A DNA stretch of 36,022 bases from JAKOQB01 sp036824465 (GCA_036824465.1 DAITAC010000037.1:1-36022); one strand, 5' to 3'; counted from the first letter of the stretch, positions 24,490 through 33,903 are shown. The notes: generated by a model not told the origin, from the sequence alone. Numbers and translations are program-made.

Positions 24490-24684
24490 ATGAACCGCAA
24501 CCACGAACTGAATCAACCGATCGACTACGACGCTTACAAAGCCCTCGCGCACGAACTGCGCCGGCAGGAGATCGACCGGCTGCTCGGTGAATTCAGCGCG
24601 TGGTTCGCAGGTCTGTGGCAACGCCGGGCCGCTGCGCCGGCGCGGCACGCAGTCGCGGTCACGCCGCGCGCGAGCCAGTGCTGA
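24490..24684 (+). CDS. Small hypothetical protein, 64 aa, divergent from LysR
   Basis: I do not recognise the family with confidence. The 64-aa product (MNRNHELNQPIDYDAYKALA) has an acidic/basic helical middle (HELRRQEIDRLLGEFSAWF), an amphipathic or weakly hydrophobic segment (FSAWFAGLWQRR), and an Ala/Arg-rich tail. It is not a clear transmembrane protein. The short Arg-rich form recalls DUF1127-like small proteins, but the typical motif is incomplete. AAGGAAG precedes the ATG, supporting translation. The divergent position from LysR with a dyad between them suggests it is that regulator's target. Confidence 0.55.
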   Translation: MNRNHELNQPIDYDAYKALAHELRRQEIDRLLGEFSAWFAGLWQRRAAAPARHAVAVTPRASQC

Positions 24685-24759
24685 CGGTCACTTACGCAGG
24701 GATCGTGAACTTGCGCGACAGCGCAGCCCGTCGTCACGAGTGAATTCAAAGTGCCTCTT

Positions 24760-24777
24760 GTCGCCCAGACTGGCGAC
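24760..24777. repeat. Perfect dyad GTCGCC-N6-GGCGAC
   Basis: GTCGCC at 24760-24765 and GGCGAC at 24772-24777 are separated by six bases, in the long groEL upstream region. The same dyad with the same spacing occurs at 33926-33943. It could be an operator or a small hairpin; no T-tract follows, so it is not a typical terminator. Confidence 0.45.
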
Positions 24778-24790
24778 CCCTGTGCAATAC

Positions 24791-24807
24791 GGCCGCGATT
24801 TGCGGCC
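24791..24807. repeat. Short hairpin upstream of groEL (GGCCGC-N5-GCGGCC)
   Basis: The perfect 6-bp arms around GATTT begin 13 bp after the previous dyad and before the FNR-like box. It may be part of a structured 3' end of the 64-aa gene or a second operator. High GC makes chance occurrence quite possible. Confidence 0.3.
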
Positions 24808-24833
24808 GGTTGCTGCTGAAAGCGTCCGCGCGC

Positions 24834-24874
24834 TTGCGCTCTGGCAAGTTCGCGCCCCGCAGAACTCCTAAGCT
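24834..24874 (+). promoter_or_regulatory. FNR-like promoter of groEL (divergent box)
   Basis: TTGCGCTCTGGCAA (24834-24847) keeps the TTG and CAA ends of an FNR/CRP-class dyad but not the inner A/T. TAAGCT (24869-24874) lies 21 bp downstream, as in the other five units. The start site would be near 24881, giving a leader of about 76 nt. The box alone is weak; the shared spacing is the main support. Confidence 0.4.
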
Positions 24875-24956
24875 CGGACTGCGCGGGATGGCTGACGCGC
24901 AGGCGTGCGTCTGAAGAGCGTCCGTCGCATCCCGCACTCGCAACGGGGTGCTCACG

Positions 24957-26573
24957 ATGGCCGCAAAACTGATCCTTTTTCACGACGACGCACGCGAGAA
25001 GATCCGCGACGGACTCAATCAACTCGCCAACGCGGTGAAGGTCACGCTCGGGCCCAAGGGCCGGACCGTGGTGCTCGGCCGTTCGTTCGGCGCGCCGATC
25101 GTGATCAACTCGGGCGTGGCGGTGGCGCGCGAGATCGAACTCGAAGACCCGACAGAGAACCTCGGCGCGCAGATGGTGCGCGAGGTCGCGGCCAAGACGT
25201 CCGAACTCGCCGGCGACGGCACGACCACCGCCATCGTGCTCGCGCAGTCGATGGTCAACGAGGGCGCGAAATTCGTCGCCGCAGGCCACGACCCGATGGA
25301 GATCAAGCGCGGCATCGACCTGGCGGTCGAGCGCGTGGTCGAGCGACTGAAGCGCAACTCGCGCCCCTGCGCGGCGAAGCAGGAGATTGCCCAGGTCGGC
25401 ACGATCTCGGCCAACGGCGATGAGGCGATCGGCAAACTCGTCGCCGATGCGGTGGAGCGCGTCGGCGAATCGGGCGTGATCAAGTCCGAGGACGCGCGCG
25501 GCATGACCTCTGAACTCGAAGTGGTCGAGGGACTACAGTTCGACCGCGGTTACCTGTCGCCGTATTTCATCAACGACGCCGAGAAGCAGCGCGTCGTGCT
25601 CGAAGACGCGTATGTGCTGATCTACGAGAAGTCGATCTCGTCGGTGCGCGATCTGCTGCCGCTGCTGGAAGAAGTGATCAAGCAGAACAAGCCGCTGCTG
25701 GTGATTGCCGAGGACGTGAGCGGCGAGGCGCTGGCCACGATCGTGATCAACGCGATTCGCGGCGTGCTGAAGGTGTGCGCGGTGAAGGCACCCGGATTCG
25801 GTGACCGAAGAGTCGCGATGCTGCAGGACATCGCGATCGTCACCGGCGGCGCGCTGGTGTCGGAGACCACCGGCCGCACGCTGGAGAAGGCCACGCTCGA
25901 GGATCTGGGCCGCGCACGACGGATCGAGATCGACAAGGACAACACGACGTTGATCGGCTCGTCCGGCGACCCGGAGAACATCAAGGCGCGCGTGGCCGGC
26001 CTGAAGAAGGAAATCGAGAAATCCACCAGCGACTATGACCGCGAAAAACTCGAGGAACGCGTTGCCAAGCTGTCCGGCGGCGTGGCGCTGATCCGCGTCG
26101 GCGCCTCGACCGAACTTGAGATGAAGGAGAAGAAGTCGCGCGTCGAGGACGCGCTGCACGCAACGCGCGCGGCGGTCGCCGAAGGCATCGGGCCGGGCGG
26201 CGGCGTCGCGCTGATCCGCGCCTCGGCGGCGCTCAACGAGATCAAGGGCACGTCGCTATCGCAACAGGCCGGCATCGACATCGTACGGCGCGCGCTCGAA
26301 GAGCCACTGCGGCAGCTACTGCGCAATGCGGGTCTCGAGCCGGCGGCCGTCGTCGAACGTGTGAAGTCGGAAAGCGGCAGCTTCGGCTACAACGTCGCCA
26401 CCGAGCAGTACGGCGATCTGGTGGCGATGGGCGTGCTCGATCCGACCAAGGTCACGCGCCTGGGGTTGCAGCATGCCGCCTCGGTGGCGAGCCTGATCCT
26501 CACCACCGACTGCGTGATCAGCGAGAAGCCGGCACCGCGTCCGCGCGCCGGAATGGAGGAGATGGGCGCCTAG
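24957..26573 (+). CDS. groL: GroEL chaperonin, solitary paralogue without adjacent groES
   Basis: This 60-kDa chaperonin folds proteins in an ATP-dependent cage. The 538-aa product retains the equatorial ATP site: VTLGPKGRTVVL (about 29-40), the Asp of GDGTTT (86-91), and AVAEGIGPGGGVALIRA. YLSPYFINDAEKQ is in the apical region. It lacks the C-terminal GGM repeats, ending PRAGMEEMGA, and no groES is adjacent. It is therefore probably an accessory copy rather than the housekeeping one. The ATG at 24957 (MAAKLILFHDD) is chosen over an in-frame GTG at 24948 because it matches the family start. No CIRCE element is seen upstream; an FNR-like promoter is present instead. It may support folding during oxygen limitation. 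Confidence 0.93.
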   Translation: MAAKLILFHDDAREKIRDGLNQLANAVKVTLGPKGRTVVLGRSFGAPIVINSGVAVAREIELEDPTENLGAQMVREVAAKTSELAGDGTTTAIVLAQSMVNEGAKFVAAGHDPMEIKRGIDLAVERVVERLKRNSRPCAAKQEIAQVGTISANGDEAIGKLVADAVERVGESGVIKSEDARGMTSELEVVEGLQFDRGYLSPYFINDAEKQRVVLEDAYVLIYEKSISSVRDLLPLLEEVIKQNKPLLVIAEDVSGEALATIVINAIRGVLKVCAVKAPGFGDRRVAMLQDIAIVTGGALVSETTGRTLEKATLEDLGRARRIEIDKDNTTLIGSSGDPENIKARVAGLKKEIEKSTSDYDREKLEERVAKLSGGVALIRVGASTELEMKEKKSRVEDALHATRAAVAEGIGPGGGVALIRASAALNEIKGTSLSQQAGIDIVRRALEEPLRQLLRNAGLEPAAVVERVKSESGSFGYNVATEQYGDLVAMGVLDPTKVTRLGLQHAASVASLILTTDCVISEKPAPRPRAGMEEMGA

Positions 26574-26635
26574 CCGCACTTGCGGGACCGCAATACTCCG
26601 ACACGCGACTGCGTGATCGGTCATCGCGCCGTAAC

Positions 26636-26676
26636 CTGACAGTTCTCAACTTCGCGCTGCGTGATCTGCATAAGGT
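26636..26676 (+). promoter_or_regulatory. FNR/Anr-type promoter of glgC
   Basis: CTGACAGTTCTCAA (26636-26649) matches the TTGAC/GTCAA form at 8 of 10 half-site positions. TAAGGT (26671-26676) follows after 21 bp. The predicted start near 26683 leaves a leader of about 42 nt. Confidence 0.5.
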
Positions 26677-26724
26677 CCGTCAACCAGCGTTGCCTGCGAA
26701 CTGCGCGAACACGGAGACCTCGTC

Positions 26725-28074
26725 ATGTCCGACCCGGTGGACCTCGCCCCACAGTTACGGCTCGTCTCCACGAACGTCGTCGAACAGTCCGCGTCGATCG
26801 GCGAACACGCAGGATCACAGCCCGCGGCCCGCGCAACCCCGCGCGACACCTCGGCGCTGGTGCGCAGCACGATGGCGGTCGTGCTTGCCGGGGGGCGCGG
26901 ATCGCGGCTGGCGAATCTGACCGACACGCGCGCCAAGCCCGCGGTGTCATTCGGCGGCGCATACCGGGTGATCGACTTCGCACTGTCCAACTGCGTGAAC
27001 TCCGGAATCCGGCGCATCGGCGTATGTACGCAGTACAAAGCGCAGAGCCTGATCGCGCACATCCAGCATGCGTGGAACTTTCTCGACCGCCGCATCGGCG
27101 AGTTCATCGAACTGATGCCGGCGCAGCAGCGGGTGGACAAGAACTGGTATCGCGGCACGGCCGACGCGGTGTTCCAGAACATCGGCCTGCTCTCACGCGA
27201 GCACCCGGATTACGTGCTGGTCCTGGCCGGCGATCACATCTACAAGATGGACTACCGGCGCATGCTGGCCGACCACGCCGCAAGCAACGCCGACGTCACC
27301 GTCGGCTGCGTGGAGATACCCCTGGCCGCAGCAAGTTCGTTCGGCGTGATGGAGGTTGACGCCGCCGGCCGCGTCGTGCGGTTCGAAGAGAAGCCGGCGC
27401 ATCCGAATCCGCTGCCGGACATGGCAGATCGGACCCTTGCCAGCATGGGCATCTACGTTTTCGACGCCGAGGTGCTGAACCGTGAACTGGCGCGCGACGC
27501 GCATCTGCCGGGTTCGAAGCACGACTTCGGGCTCGATCTGATTCCGTACCTGGTGCGCAAGGGCGCGCGCGTACACGCCCACCCGTTGTCGCGCAGCGCG
27601 GTCGGTGTCGACCGCCAGCACCCCTACTGGCGCGACGTCGGCACGGTCGATGCGTACTGGGAGGCGAATATCGAACTGACGCGCGAGACGCCGGCGCTGG
27701 ACCTGCACGACCGCGACTGGCCAATCCTCTCAGCGTTCCGGTACCTGCCGCCCGCCAGGTTCGTTTTCGCGGAGGGGTTCTGCGGCCAGGCGATCAATTC
27801 GCTGATCGCCAACGGCTGCATCGTGCGCGGCGCGACGGTGCGCTGTTCGGTGCTGTCGAGCAACGTCACGGTGGACGCACGTTCAACGATCGAGGATTCC
27901 GTGATCCTGCCGAGCGTCGAAATCGGTGCACGCTCGATCATCAAGCGCGCGGTGATCGACAAGAACTGCCGGCTGCCGTCGGACTTCGTGGTCGGCGTGA
28001 ACCCGGAAGAAGATCGGCGCCGGTTTCACGTCACGCCCGGCGGCGTGACGCTGGTGACGCCCTGCATGCTGTAA
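26725..28074 (+). CDS. glgC: Glucose-1-phosphate adenylyltransferase (ADP-glucose pyrophosphorylase)
   Basis: This enzyme makes ADP-glucose from glucose-1-phosphate and ATP, the committed step of glycogen synthesis. The 449-aa protein has the nucleotidyltransferase signature AVVLAGGRGSRL (51-62), TRAKPAVSFGGAYRVIDFAL, WYRGTADAVFQN, VLVLAGDHIYKMDY, and KHDFGLDLIPYL. A C-terminal left-handed beta-helix (VRGATVRCSVLSSNVTVDA) follows. About 45 residues precede the catalytic domain, longer than usual; the ATG at 26725 has GGAG upstream and is kept. No glgA, glgB or glgP is in the window. Separate from other glycogen genes and under an FNR-type promoter, it may redirect carbon into storage at low oxygen. 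Confidence 0.93.
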   Translation: MSDPVDLAPQLRLVSTNVVEQSASIGEHAGSQPAARATPRDTSALVRSTMAVVLAGGRGSRLANLTDTRAKPAVSFGGAYRVIDFALSNCVNSGIRRIGVCTQYKAQSLIAHIQHAWNFLDRRIGEFIELMPAQQRVDKNWYRGTADAVFQNIGLLSREHPDYVLVLAGDHIYKMDYRRMLADHAASNADVTVGCVEIPLAAASSFGVMEVDAAGRVVRFEEKPAHPNPLPDMADRTLASMGIYVFDAEVLNRELARDAHLPGSKHDFGLDLIPYLVRKGARVHAHPLSRSAVGVDRQHPYWRDVGTVDAYWEANIELTRETPALDLHDRDWPILSAFRYLPPARFVFAEGFCGQAINSLIANGCIVRGATVRCSVLSSNVTVDARSTIEDSVILPSVEIGARSIIKRAVIDKNCRLPSDFVVGVNPEEDRRRFHVTPGGVTLVTPCML

Positions 28075-28097
28075 GTCACGCAGCGGCGACAGTTCAA

Positions 28098-28481
28098 CTA
28101 GCCAATTTCAGCTTCGTCCGGCGCCGCGTGCCGCGGCTTGCGCGCGAGCCACCAGCCAATGAATGCCGTAGCGACCACCGTCAGCGCGATCGCCGCGACC
28201 GGGTTGCGGCGGATCGTGCGCACGGCAACCAGCGCAAGCCTTGCCAACAGCGGACGCGCGCCCACCGCGCCAAGTGTGTCGAACAGCGCGTGCGCCAAGC
28301 CACCGCCGGCCGTGCCCGTGAGCGCGCCACCCACGCTCGACACAGCCGCCGCGATCGCACCGAAACGCCTTGCACCGAGGCGCAACTCGACAACCGCGGC
28401 GGCCATTTCCGCACGTTCGATCTGGCCGCGCATGCGCAGCAGTTCGAGACGCAGATGAAGCGATTCCTCGCGCCGGCTCAT
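28098..28481 (-). CDS. YqjK-like small membrane protein
   Basis: The 127-aa protein has a cytoplasmic helical start (MSRREESLHLRLELLRMRGQ), a glycine-rich middle (AAAVSSVGGALTGTAGGGLAH), and a hydrophobic helix near the C-terminus (NPVAAIALTVVATAFIGWW) followed by a basic tail. It overlaps the upstream YqjE-like gene by four bases (ATGA). The order YqjD-YqjE-YqjK is known in enterobacteria and betaproteobacteria. The assignment to YqjK rests mainly on that order. It is convergent with glgC, 23 bp apart. Confidence 0.6.
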   Translation of the reverse strand: MSRREESLHLRLELLRMRGQIERAEMAAAVVELRLGARRFGAIAAAVSSVGGALTGTAGGGLAHALFDTLGAVGARPLLARLALVAVRTIRRNPVAAIALTVVATAFIGWWLARKPRHAAPDEAEIG

Positions 28482-28885
28482 TTCGCTGCGCCCGAAGATG
28501 GCGCCTCGCCGTCGCTCGCGCTGCGGCCCACGAGTGCGTCGCGATCCTTGATGAATTCAGCCAGCGTCTCGGCGAGCAGCGGCGGCGCCTCATGCATCTC
28601 TTGCTGCAGACGGCGTACGACTGCGTAGGCGACGGCTGCATACACCACCGTCAATCCAAGCAAAGTCAGCGGCCCGGCACGCTCCCACAGCACGATCACG
28701 AGCACGGCCGACCCCGCCATCAGCGCCAGCAGCGCGAGCATCGCACCCACCAGCGCGAGTCCCAGCCAGCGCATCAGTTGCGCGCGCGATTGCGCCAGTT
28801 CAACCGACGCGAACTGCGCGCGCGTGAGCAGCAGGTTCAGCGACGACGCCGAAAGGCGCCGTACCGCTTCCAGCGGCGAAGGCAC
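28478..28885 (-). CDS. YqjE-like phage-holin-superfamily membrane protein
   Basis: The 135-aa protein has a helical N-terminus followed by two hydrophobic segments: LMRWLGLALVGAMLALLALM to about residue 65, and LTLLGLTVVYAAVAYAVV. This is the two-helix pattern of the Phage_holin_3_6/YqjE group found beside YqjD. The start is GTG at 28883-28885, 12 bp after the YqjD-like stop, with a weak GGCAAG. Its stop overlaps the next ATG. The function of this group is unknown; a role in envelope stress or membrane shape is speculative. Confidence 0.7.
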   Translation of the reverse strand: MPSPLEAVRRLSASSLNLLLTRAQFASVELAQSRAQLMRWLGLALVGAMLALLALMAGSAVLVIVLWERAGPLTLLGLTVVYAAVAYAVVRRLQQEMHEAPPLLAETLAEFIKDRDALVGRSASDGEAPSSGAAK

Positions 28886-28897
28886 GTGCGCTTGCCG

Positions 28898-29209
28898 TCA
28901 GTGCCGAGCGACCAGCAACCCGATCAGGAAGCCGACGCCAGCGGCTGCTCCGATGGCACCCCACGGATGCGCATGCACCCAGTCATCGGTCGCGCGTGCT
29001 GCCGCTTTGGCGTTTTCGCCGATAGCGATCTGCGCGTCACCCAGTTTCACCCGCGCGCGCGCGAGCGCCTCGGTCGCCCGCTCGCGCAGTTCCTGCGCCT
29101 GCTGTCCGCTGGCGCTGGCTGCCTGCTTGAGCAACCCTTCAACGTCATCGAGCACCACACGTGCGTCCGTGACAAGTTTTTCGCGGTTGATCGTTACGGT
29201 CGTGTCCAT
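28898..29209 (-). CDS. DUF883 (YqjD/ElaB-like) inner-membrane protein
   Basis: The 103-aa protein has a soluble alpha-helical N-terminus (REKLVTDARVVLDDVEGLLK, then ASGQQAQELRERATEALARA) and a C-terminal membrane anchor (WGAIGAAAGVGFLIGLLVAR). This is the hallmark layout of YqjD/ElaB/YgaM, which in E. coli are tail-anchored, stationary-phase, ribosome-associated proteins. The ATG at 29209 is supported by GGAGGTG four bases upstream; longer in-frame starts lack this. It is first in a YqjD-YqjE-YqjK-like operon with a fully symmetric FNR-type box. That links it to low oxygen. Confidence 0.85.
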   Translation of the reverse strand: MDTTVTINREKLVTDARVVLDDVEGLLKQAASASGQQAQELRERATEALARARVKLGDAQIAIGENAKAAARATDDWVHAHPWGAIGAAAGVGFLIGLLVARH

Positions 29210-29234
29210 CTTCACCTCCATCGATACAGAGTTC

Positions 29235-29275
29235 ATCGTAGGCAACCGCGCGGTCGCGCCGTTGACAGGCGTCAA
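29235..29275 (-). promoter_or_regulatory. FNR/Anr-type promoter of the YqjD-like operon
   Basis: TTGACGCCTGTCAA (29262-29275, minus strand) is a perfect dyad of the TTGAC-N4-GTCAA form. TACGAT (29235-29240) is 21 bp downstream and matches the -10 consensus at 4 of 6 positions. The leader would be about 19 nt. Confidence 0.65.
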
Positions 29276-29319
29276 CTGCGCGGACGGGGCGGTGCAAGTC
29301 ACGCATCCTCGCCGCAAAT

Positions 29320-30537
29320 TCAGCCGCCGCGAATCACCTGGACGCGTTTGCCGTCGGCCACACTGTCGCTCGGATAGACGATGACCTTTTCGTCGGGCTG
29401 CAATCCCTGTTCCACCCAGGCATCGCTGTTGTTGCGCCCGCCGAGCTTGACCCGACGCTTGGCGGCGCGTCCATCGCTGGCCACGAACACCGCCCACTGA
29501 TCGTTGTCGCGGAACAGCGCCGCCACCGGCACCACCACGGCATCGGTCTGCGCCGCCACCACGATGCGTACATCGACGCGGAAACCGTCACCGAGCCGGC
29601 GCCATTGTTCAGCGGCCGATACAAGATCGATCACCACGTTGACCCGCTGCTCCTCGATTCCAAGGGCAGAAACCTTGGTGAATGCGGCGGGCTCGACGAA
29701 ACGCACGCGACCCTCGAGCAGGATGCCGCCGCCGGCATCGATGTGCACTGGCGCGCCAGGGGCGATGCGCGTGGCCTCGGTCGACAGAACGTCAACCACG
29801 ATTTCAAGCCGGCTCGGGTCGGCGATCTCCAGCAGCGGCTGGCCGACGCCGACCACGGTCTCGCTCTTCTGCACCAGTTTGAGCACGCGGCCCGCGACCG
29901 GCGATTCGATCGGCCATGCCGTGCCCGGGCGCTCGATGCGCGCGCCGTCTTTCTTCTCCAATGCATGCGCCCGCATTAACGCGGCTTTGGCCTGCGCCAG
30001 GTCGTGCAGCGCACCATCGACCGCGAACTGTGCGGCCGCATTCGCCTGCGCCTGCACCTGCGCGGCGAGTTCCGCCTGCTCGACCGCGGACTCGGCGATG
30101 AATCCATCGCCCTTCAGTTTCTTCTGCCGTGCCAGATCGGATCGCGCCTGCGCCAGCGCGGCGTCGGTACGGGCGGCGTTGGCCTTGGCCTGCAGCAGCG
30201 CGGCCTCGGTAGCGCCGACGCGTTCGGTCAGTTCGCGCGCGGTGCGGGCATCGAGCATCGACGGCGCGGCCGGCGACAGGCGTGCGACCGTCATGCCCGC
30301 GGTCACCGGGTCACCCGGCTCCAGTTCGATGCGTGCCAGTTTGCCGGCCAGCGGCGCCGAGACGACGTAGCGATCACGCACGCGCGTCTTGCCATCCTCG
30401 TCGACGGTCTGCTCGAAGGGTGCGCGCTTGACACTCGCCACTTCGACCGGCACTGGTCGCGGCTGGAACGCCCAGACGAGCGCGCCTGCCAGCAGCACCG
30501 AGCCCACCGCGATCAGCATCCATTGCCTGCGTTTCAT
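29320..30537 (-). CDS. HlyD-family periplasmic adaptor subunit of the ABC exporter
   Basis: This is a membrane-fusion protein linking an ABC permease to an outer-membrane exit or periplasmic step. The 405 aa start with a short cytoplasmic and membrane segment (RRQWMLIAVGSVLLAGALVW), then a lipoyl/barrel-sandwich domain (APLAGKLARIELEPGDPV). A long Ala-rich coiled-coil hairpin follows (about 100-195), then the second lipoyl half (ESPVAGRVLKLVQKSETVV) and beta-barrel domains. It ends with VIRGG. It lies seven bases after the permease stop in an ATPase-permease-HlyD operon. The substrate is unknown. Confidence 0.88.
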   Translation of the reverse strand: MKRRQWMLIAVGSVLLAGALVWAFQPRPVPVEVASVKRAPFEQTVDEDGKTRVRDRYVVSAPLAGKLARIELEPGDPVTAGMTVARLSPAAPSMLDARTARELTERVGATEAALLQAKANAARTDAALAQARSDLARQKKLKGDGFIAESAVEQAELAAQVQAQANAAAQFAVDGALHDLAQAKAALMRAHALEKKDGARIERPGTAWPIESPVAGRVLKLVQKSETVVGVGQPLLEIADPSRLEIVVDVLSTEATRIAPGAPVHIDAGGGILLEGRVRFVEPAAFTKVSALGIEEQRVNVVIDLVSAAEQWRRLGDGFRVDVRIVVAAQTDAVVVPVAALFRDNDQWAVFVASDGRAAKRRVKLGGRNNSDAWVEQGLQPDEKVIVYPSDSVADGKRVQVIRGG

Positions 30538-30544
30538 CGGGACC

Positions 30545-32898
30545 TCACTCTCGCGTTTTCAGCACCGCCACCAGGTCGAGGTGATCGATCCGCTGGCGCA
30601 CGATCAGCGCGCTCACCACGCCGGCGATCAACACCACCAGGCAGGCCAGCGCATAGGTGCGCGGCTGGATCACGAACGGCAACATCAAGGTCTCGTGCGC
30701 CATCATCTGCAGGATGCTCCACGACAGCCAGTGCCCCAGCACGCAGCCGAGCGGCAATGCGATGATCATTTCCACCGCGAGTTCACCCAGCAGCAATCCC
30801 GAGACCTCGCCGCGCGTGAAGCCCAACACGCGCAGGCTGGCCAGATCCCATGCGCGTTCGGCCAGCGCGATGCGCGCGTTGTTGTAGACGACGCCGATCG
30901 CGATCGTCGCCGCGATCACCGACATCACCGAATTGAAGAACAGGATGTTGCGCGCGGTGTTCTCGCGCACGTTGCGGACGATCGGATCGATTTCGACCAC
31001 CACCGCGGCCCGCGGCGTCTGCCGGATCTCGCGAAACAGCGCCTCGCGCTGAGTGCCATCGATCAGCAGCCGCGCGCCCGACAGCGCATCGCCCTCGCCG
31101 AGCAGGCGGTTCAACGCATCGCGCTCCATCGTGGCCGGCATCTGCATCAGTTCGTGACTGAAGGCGGCGACCGTCAGGTCTGCCTGTGCGCGTGCGCCCT
31201 GCAGCACCTCGACATGAACCGGGTCGCCCAGCTTGAGGCCGAGCCGCTCCGCCAGACGCAGGTTCAGCACGATGCCGGCCACAGGCAGTTGCACGCGACG
31301 CAGGCGTTCATCGAGCAGCGGGTGCATCTGCGCGTCGACCGCAAAGCCGCCGATCGAGGTGCGGTAGCTGCGTGCGCCATTGGACAATCGCACCGGCACG
31401 TCGCGGTCCGGTTCCGCGCGCAGCACGCCGGGCAGGCGCGCAAAGTCGTACAGCGCACTGCTCGACGCCGGTTCGGACAGAACGATGCTGACGTGCTGCC
31501 GGTCGCGCATGCGGATTTCGACGTCAAGCAGATAGTCGACCGCGTCGCGCCACCAGGTGCCCGAAATCATGATCGCCACCGCGGCCGCGATACCGAAGAT
31601 CGTCAGCAGCGCGCGCAACGGCCGCCGCTCGAGGTCGCGAATGATCATCCGCACCGCCGGCGAATACAGATGTCCGAGGCCGATCGCCTCCATCAACGTC
31701 GGCCGGAAAGTTGCGGGCGCCACCGGCCGCATCGCTTCCGCCGGCGGCAGGCGCACAACCCTTAGCATCGCGCCGAGCACGCCCGCGGCGGCCGCGGCGA
31801 GTGAAATCAGCACGGCGGACAGCGGAATCCACGCGAGCATCCGGTATTCGAAATCGGGGAAGCGGAAGAAACGCGCGTAGAGCTGTGTCACCGCGTAACC
31901 GAAGTAGGCACCGCCGGCAATGCCGATCGGTGCGCCGATCAACACGATCACGAGCACGAACTTCAGATAGTGTGCACCGATCTCGCGATCGTCGCGGCCG
32001 AGCGCCTTCAAGGCCGCGATCTGACCGCGCTGCGTACCGATCTGCCGCGCCAGCGCGACGTTCAGCAGAAACACCGCCACACCGAGCACGACGATCGGCA
32101 GCGCGGTGCCGTAGACCTTCCATTGGCTGATCTCCTGCGTCAACGCGCGATGCGACAACTGGTCGGCGCGTCCGTACGCGCCGGTGAATCCATACGGGTC
32201 GAGCAGCCGATCAACCGCGGCGATGACGGCACGCTCGGATGCGTCGTGCGCCAGGCGTAGCGCAACGGAATTGAACGCACCCTCCATGTTGAACGCCGCG
32301 GCCAGTCGTTCGTGGCCGATCCAGAAGATGCCGAAGCTCTTCTCGTCGCCCGGCCCACCGCGCCCCGCAAAGATGTACTCGGGCGACAGCACGATGCCGA
32401 CCACCTGCATCGACTCGCGCTTGCCGTTGAGCAGTGCGCCGACGCGATCGCCCAGCGCGAGCCCATGCGCCTTGGCGAAGGTCTCGTTGACCAGCACCTG
32501 ATTGGACGCGGCCGATTCGATCCAGCCGCCGCGCATCACCGTGAGCCGGTTCATTCTCGGCGTGCCGTGACCCGGCAACGCGATCATGCGGCCGGTCAGA
32601 GGTTCGATCACGCCCGGCATGTCGAGCAGTACGTCAAACACGAGCGTGGTTTCGACTTCGGCCACGCCTTCAATTGCGATCAATCGGTCGGCAATCGGAT
32701 TCGGCGCGCGCTTGCCCTGCGCGAAAACATGCGGGAAGCGGGAGGACTCGTAGTACGACGCCTGCAGCCAGCGCAGCGAATCGTAGGTCGACAGCGAACC
32801 GCAGTAACCGGTGATGCCGGCCGCGACCACGAGCGCGATCGCGAGCACCTGGCCGCGCAGATTCCAGACGTCACGCAGCAACTTGCGATCGAGCATGT

Positions 32899-32905
<7 letters not shown>
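30545..32905 (-). CDS. ABC transporter permease, FtsX/MacB type
   Basis: The 786-aa permease has an N-terminal helix (VLAIALVVAAGITGY), a large periplasmic MacB-like domain, and a first FtsX core of three helices (VYGTALPIVVLGVAVFLLNV; FVLVIVLIGAPIGIAGGAYF; IPLSAVLISLAAAAAGVLG). A second half repeats this with a helix at ALLTIFGIAAAVAIMIS, another periplasmic domain and three C-terminal helices. This duplicated layout is that of LolC/MacB-like exporters of lipids, lipoproteins or envelope factors rather than importers. Its start overlaps the ATPase stop (32899-32905). The substrate is not determinable. Confidence 0.9.
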
Positions 32906-33654
<749 letters not shown>

Positions 33655-33686
33655 GGCTGGGCGCTTTTCCGTGTGAAAAGACGCGG

Positions 33687-33809
33687 TCAGTCGCGCCACA
33701 GCATGACGACGACGGCAAAACTGATTCCATGGCCAACGACTTGCAGCGGCCAGATGGCGTCGTTGTAGCGTGCGAAGTCGCCGAAGAATTGTGCGGCAGC
33801 GAACAGCAT
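33687..33809 (-). CDS. Short 40-aa leader ORF resembling the N-terminus of DUF6064 membrane proteins
   Basis: The minus-strand frame reads MLFAAAQFFGDFARYNDAIW, continues with PLQVVGHGISFAVVVMLWRD, and then stops. FARYNDAIWPLQ followed by a hydrophobic helix resembles, from memory, the start of DUF6064 membrane proteins, which are normally about 200 aa or longer. It may be a truncated remnant, or a genuine short membrane peptide. It sits between the predicted FNR-type promoter and the ABC ATPase, 32 bp upstream of the latter, so it would be the first translated frame of that transcript. The Shine-Dalgarno (GGGAC) is modest. Confidence 0.45.
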   Translation of the reverse strand: MLFAAAQFFGDFARYNDAIWPLQVVGHGISFAVVVMLWRD

Positions 33810-33838
33810 GGCGTCCCGGTGTCCCGATCCCGGGTCAC

Positions 33839-33879
33839 ATGTTGAACCTGTCGGAGCGACCCAACTTGAGACGCATCAG
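33839..33879 (-). promoter_or_regulatory. Possible FNR/Anr-type promoter of the ABC exporter operon
   Basis: CTGATGCGTCTCAA (33866-33879, minus strand) matches the FNR box at 8 of 10 positions. CAACAT (33839-33844) follows after 21 bp, as in the other units. It is the weakest -10 of the set. The predicted start lies about 24 nt before the 40-aa leader ORF. Confidence 0.4.
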
Positions 33880-33903
33880 TCGCGGCGTACACGATTGGTC
33901 TGA

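Noticed and set aside
24685..24956. Search for a CIRCE heat-shock operator upstream of groEL
   Set aside because: No TTAGCACTC-N9-GAGTGCTAA-like sequence is present in the upstream region.
30389..31765. 458-codon plus-strand frame opposite the HlyD and permease genes
   Set aside because: Composition is His/Arg/Gln-rich without domain structure, and the opposite strand encodes clear HlyD and FtsX proteins.
33866..33901. The 33866 box as a promoter for the DUF885 gene on the plus strand
   Set aside because: The hexamer in the matching position (TGAAGT) is poor, and the start would lie more than 150 bp from the ATG. The minus-strand reading toward the ABC operon fits better.
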